Source: Paraburkholderia nodosa DSM 21604
GTDB taxonomy: Bacteria; Pseudomonadota; Gammaproteobacteria; Burkholderiales; Burkholderiaceae
Assembly (NCBI RefSeq): GCF_000519185.1
Contig: NZ_JAFA01000017.1
Coordinates: 108,162-172,161, forward strand
Direction: 5' to 3'
Length of the DNA: 64,000 nucleotides
In this document: positions 61,500 to 64,000 of the stretch, in pieces
How the letters are laid out: the number at the start of each line of letters is the position of its first letter
How positions within the stretch are numbered: the stretch's first letter is position 1
Notes under the pieces: model-generated
The model's input: only the letters and a program-made list of their open reading frames with translations
Told to the model about the DNA's origin: nothing
Databases searched by the model: none
Made by a program: the position numbers and the translations under genes

Positions 61500-62161
61500 A
61501 CGGAGTCCTTACCGGCGGCTTCGCCGGCCAGTTGTGCGCGCAAGGTGCGCCGGGCGCGCGCCAGCAGGCTTTCGAGCGCGTCCACCGAAATATCCATCAG
61601 GCTGGCTGCTTCGAGGTTCGAAAGCTCCTGATAGTAAGTGAGCACGAGCGCTTCGCGCTGCCGCACGGGCAGCGCCGCGAGTGCGGCGCGCACGCGTTCG
61701 TCGCGCGTGCGCGCTTCGATCTGCTGGTCGGGCGAGCCTGCGGGATCGGGGGCCGGCTCGCTCACGGCGTGCACGTCTGCTACGGTCTCTTCGCGCCGTC
61801 CGCGCAGGCGGTCGTAGCACAGGTTGAGCGCCACGCGATGCAGCCACGTGTCGAATTTCGCTTCGCCCGTGCGCCAGGTGGGCGCCTGTTTCCAGATCCG
61901 CACGAATGCTTCCTGAGCGACGTCTTCGGCTTCGCTGTGGTCGCCCAGCATGCGTGTGGCGAGTGCGATGAGGCGCGGCAGCTTGCTCGCGACGAGCGCG
62001 CGTACGGCAAGCGGATCGCGCGCGCCGACACGCGCGACGAGTTCCGCATCCGGATCGCGTTCGTTCAAGGCCTTCCCGGCCTTGTCGGTCTGCAACGATT
62101 GAACCGCAGGCGGACCCGCTGCCGCGCCGTCATAGTCGTTTCCCAGTTTGAAGTCGGGCAT
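61496..62161 (-). CDS. ECF-type RNA polymerase sigma factor
   Basis: 221 residues. Region 2 (about 70-110) has RLIALATRMLGDHSEAEDVAQEAFVRIW. Region 4 (about 165-210) has LAALPVRQREALVLTYYQELSNLEAASLMDISVDALESLLARARRTLR. Regions 1.1 and 3 are lacking, as is normal for ECF factors. An AAGG ribosome site precedes the ATG. The gene lies 26 bases after a YXWGXW gene and is followed by the anti-sigma candidate in an overlapping arrangement. Confidence 0.92.
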   Translation of the reverse strand: MPDFKLGNDYDGAAAGPPAVQSLQTDKAGKALNERDPDAELVARVGARDPLAVRALVASKLPRLIALATRMLGDHSEAEDVAQEAFVRIWKQAPTWRTGEAKFDTWLHRVALNLCYDRLRGRREETVADVHAVSEPAPDPAGSPDQQIEARTRDERVRAALAALPVRQREALVLTYYQELSNLEAASLMDISVDALESLLARARRTLRAQLAGEAAGKDSV

Positions 62162-62187
62162 TCAGGCCTTATGCCGCTCGAGCCGCG

Positions 62188-62562
62188 CTATGCCCAGTGG
62201 CCCGGAATCCATCGCCAGTTCGGGCCATCCTCGACCCAGTGCCCCGGCACCCAGTTGTACCCCGAGCGTGCCTCGTCCCAGCGGCCGGGTTCCCAGACAT
62301 ACACCCCCCGGTCCCAGCGCCAGTGGCCGGACTGCCACACATAGCCCTGGCGCGGCGGCGGGGGCGCTTCTTCCCGCGGCGGAGGCGGCGGCGACGTCGG
62401 CGCGACGACCACGGGCTGCTGTGGCGGCTCATTTGGCTCGACGACCATGGGCTGCTGTGGCGCCTCATTCGGCGCGACGACCACGGGCTGTGCGAGCGCG
62501 GCCGTTGCGGTGGACGCGAACAGAGCGGCGGCAAGTGACGAACGCAGTGGTTTGCGGGTCAT
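62188..62562 (-). CDS. Exported YXWGXW-repeat protein
   Basis: 124 residues from ATG 62562, GGGAGAG upstream. Residues 1-25 are a signal peptide ending ALA. A Pro/Val/Gln-rich linker of 12-residue repeats follows, then three aromatic units (YVWQSGHWRWDRGVYVWEPG, YNWVPGHWVEDGPNWRWIPG). It is the first gene of the sigma-factor operon, so it may report or stabilise the envelope condition sensed there. The function of this repeat family is unknown. Confidence 0.8.
   Translation of the reverse strand: MTRKPLRSSLAAALFASTATAALAQPVVVAPNEAPQQPMVVEPNEPPQQPVVVAPTSPPPPPREEAPPPPRQGYVWQSGHWRWDRGVYVWEPGRWDEARSGYNWVPGHWVEDGPNWRWIPGHWA
62401..62490. repeat. 36-bp tandem repeat, 2.5 copies
   Basis: Units at 62401-62436, 62437-62472 and the half unit 62473-62490 differ at only a few bases. 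They encode the repeated 12-residue linker (V-V-x-P-N-E-x-P-Q-Q-P type) of the YXWGXW protein. Confidence 0.85.
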
Positions 62563-62919
62563 AATTTCTCTCCCTTGATGCAGAGGGGTCAACAGCCCCT
62601 ATGAGGACTTAAACGGCGCCGCGGGGAAAATCCGTCGCGGACCATTTATTCACCACGCAATTTTCGCGCTCGGCGTCGAATTTACCGGCCTCGAAAGTAG
62701 TTGCTTGACAACTGCAATTTCCGAACCCGAAAGACTTGCGCTAAGGGTTTTTACCTAATATGAACCGCCACAAAATTGTTAAATTTCTGTCTTAGAATGG
62801 ACACTCTAGATTGACTGCGGCGATGCAACATTCGTTTTCAAACATAGGAATGCAGCCGTAAGTCAAGCCATCGGGGGTTGGCGCTTTAATTAGTAAGACT
62901 AACCAAGGAGCATGATCTG
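62563..62919. other. Divergent intergenic region between sigma-factor operon and phasin
   Basis: 357 bases with an A/T-rich core (about 62640-62800). It must hold promoters for both directions. A TTGACA at 62705-62710 has no -10 at a suitable distance, so I make no promoter call. No small gene is evident. Confidence 0.55.
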
Positions 62920-63495
62920 ATGTCCGTTTCCTCACCCGAACAATTCCGCGCGAACTACCAAGCCGGCGTCGCAGCGTTCTTTGCGCTCTCGAAGCCCGTT
63001 TTCGAGGGCGTGCAGGCCGTGATCGATCTCAACGTCCAGGCCAGCAAGGCTGCCATCGCCGAAAGCGAAGCGACGCTCAAAGGTGCCCTCCAGAGCGGCA
63101 ATCCCGCCGAGTTCCTGACGCAGCAAATTGGTGCGTCGCAGCAAGCGGCCGCCAAGGCCATGTCGTACAGCCGCCATCTCGTCGACATCGCGACGACGAC
63201 CCAGAACGAGTGGATTCAAGCCGCCCAGGCGCAATCGGGCGAGCACGAGCAGCGTTTCAAGGCCTTTTCCGAAGGTCTGACGCAAAACGCGCCCGTGGGC
63301 GCGGAGCCCTTCGTCGCGGCCATGAACTCCACGTTCGCAGCCATGAACAATGCCGCCGAAACGCTGCGCGGCGTGACCCGCCAGGCCATCGAAACGGCCC
63401 AGAGCGGTTTCCAGAACGTCGTCGCTTCCGCCCAGGAAGCCGCGCCGGTCGCGGTCCAGCCGGCTGCCGCCAAGGCAAGCCCGGCCAAGGCCTGA
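62920..63495 (+). CDS. Phasin family protein (polyhydroxyalkanoate granule-associated)
   Basis: 191 residues with AAGGAG eight bases before the ATG. The phasin_2 domain occupies about residues 5-110 (PEQFRANYQAGVAAFFALSK, then VQAVIDLNVQASKAAIAESE). The tail is Ala/Pro/Lys-rich. Phasins coat PHB granules, control their size and are the most abundant granule protein. The beta-ketothiolase gene lies just downstream, consistent with PHB synthesis. Confidence 0.93.
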   Translation: MSVSSPEQFRANYQAGVAAFFALSKPVFEGVQAVIDLNVQASKAAIAESEATLKGALQSGNPAEFLTQQIGASQQAAAKAMSYSRHLVDIATTTQNEWIQAAQAQSGEHEQRFKAFSEGLTQNAPVGAEPFVAAMNSTFAAMNNAAETLRGVTRQAIETAQSGFQNVVASAQEAAPVAVQPAAAKASPAKA

Positions 63496-63538
63496 TTCGC
63501 GTTCCTGCCCACCGGCAATACGCCAATGCGCGTCAACA

Positions 63539-63575
63539 CGCGTCTTCGTCGTTCTGAATGAACGACGAAGACGCG
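63539..63575 (+). terminator. 16-bp perfect hairpin between phasin and ketothiolase genes
   Basis: CGCGTCTTCGTCGTTC and its exact complement flank a TGAAT loop, followed by GCGTTTGCC rather than a clean T-tract. It would end or attenuate the phasin transcript before the thiolase gene. Confidence 0.65.
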
Positions 63576-63639
63576 GCGTTTGCCGGTTCAGCTTTCCAGA
63601 CATCGATATTCCAGCGCATTTGCAGAGCAGGAGCTCAAC

Positions 63640-64000
63640 ATGACTGACATTGTGATCGTTTCGGCCGCACGTACGGCGGTAGGCAAATTCGGCGGTTCGC
63701 TCGCGAAGGTGGCGGCGCCCGACCTGGGCGCGATCGTCATCAAGGCCGCGCTCGAGCGCGCGGGCGTTACGCCCGAGCAGGTGAGCGACGTGATCATGGG
63801 TCAGGTGCTGACCGCGGGTTCGGGCCAGAACGTGGCGCGCCAGGCATCGATCAAGGCGGGCCTGCCCACGGCCGTTCCCGCCATGACGATCAACAAGGTG
63901 TGCGGCTCGGGCCTGAAGGCGGTGATGCTCGCGGCCAACGCGATCATCGCGGGCGATTCGGACATCGTCGTGGCCGGCGGCCAGGAGAACATGAGCGCCG
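63640..64000 (+). CDS. Acetyl-CoA acetyltransferase (beta-ketothiolase), 3' end cut off by window
   Basis: Only the first 120 residues are visible; the full protein should be about 390. The ATG follows AGCAGGAG. It starts MTDIVIVSAARTAVGKFGGS, and the acyl-accepting Cys88 is in INKVCGSGLKAVMLA, both hallmark thiolase features. It condenses two acetyl-CoA to acetoacetyl-CoA, the first step of PHB synthesis (PhaA type), or runs in reverse for degradation. I leave the symbol blank because several paralogues exist in such genomes. Confidence 0.9.
   Translation, partial: MTDIVIVSAARTAVGKFGGSLAKVAAPDLGAIVIKAALERAGVTPEQVSDVIMGQVLTAGSGQNVARQASIKAGLPTAVPAMTINKVCGSGLKAVMLAANAIIAGDSDIVVAGGQENMSA

Noticed and set aside
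62401..62490. Repeats of 36 bases that could suggest a CRISPR array
   Set aside because: The units are directly adjacent without spacers and lie in frame inside a protein-coding gene, so they are a coding tandem repeat.
62705..62710. TTGACA upstream of the phasin as a -35 element
   Set aside because: No acceptable -10 hexamer lies 16-18 bases downstream, so no promoter is claimed.

Overview
The window is high-GC DNA from a beta-proteobacterium of the order Burkholderiales, most likely Paraburkholderia, Caballeronia or a close relative. This rests on gene content: a phasin followed by a beta-ketothiolase, a chromosomal KfrA-like protein, many LysR regulators, MHS-type transport, an indolepyruvate oxidoreductase fusion and a DUF1800/DUF1501 operon. 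The density of catabolic and transport genes, with no ribosomal or core replication genes, resembles a secondary chromosome or an accessory part of the main one. That placement is inference. I saw no rRNA, tRNA, CRISPR array or insertion sequence.

Region 1 (1-8.4 kb): the end of a TolB-like propeller protein, an outer-membrane beta-barrel protein, a SulP/STAS anion transporter with a VIT/CCC1-like membrane protein, then a GGDEF-EAL protein divergent from a PilZ protein (a cyclic-di-GMP pair). A fragment of a methyl-accepting chemotaxis protein lies just behind the GGDEF-EAL gene.

Region 2 (8.4-25 kb): a secreted phosphodiesterase with a Fur-like box far upstream, a secreted bicovalent-type flavin oxidase, and a polysaccharide export locus. 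The minus-strand export operon encodes Wza-like, Wzy-like, GH44 and Wzx-like proteins. It is divergent from a Wzc-like co-polymerase whose kinase motifs are degenerate, followed by a DUF6492 protein. A lytic transglycosylase, two small exported proteins, a GYD protein and a second flavin oxidase follow.

Region 3 (25-35.6 kb): DUF1059 protein, MscS channel with a cyclic-nucleotide-binding domain, KfrA-like coiled coil, Lrp regulator divergent from indolepyruvate ferredoxin oxidoreductase, a short-chain dehydrogenase, a LysR regulator and a CPA1 antiporter.

Region 4 (35.6-47.3 kb): a five-gene catabolic operon (CitE-like lyase, CoA-transferase, lactonase-like amidohydrolase, AtoE permease, Tat-exported MmgE/PrpD protein) divergent from its LysR regulator, with a clear LysR box between them. 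A second LysR/MHS-transporter/ACMSD-like decarboxylase unit and a flavohemoprotein follow.

Region 5 (47.4-57.5 kb): a FadR-type GntR regulator and a 26-bp perfect palindrome face an eight-gene operon: a complete branched-chain-type ABC importer, an M20 amidase/carbamoylase and two tandem M81 (MlrC-like) metallopeptidases. It looks like an uptake-and-hydrolysis pathway for an unknown amide or peptide.

Region 6 (57.5-64 kb): a minus-strand operon of a YXWGXW protein, ECF sigma factor, membrane anti-sigma factor, CnrX/Spy-like periplasmic protein without metal ligands, DUF1800 and DUF1501, and a second YXWGXW lipoprotein. The window closes with a phasin and the start of a beta-ketothiolase (polyhydroxyalkanoate metabolism).
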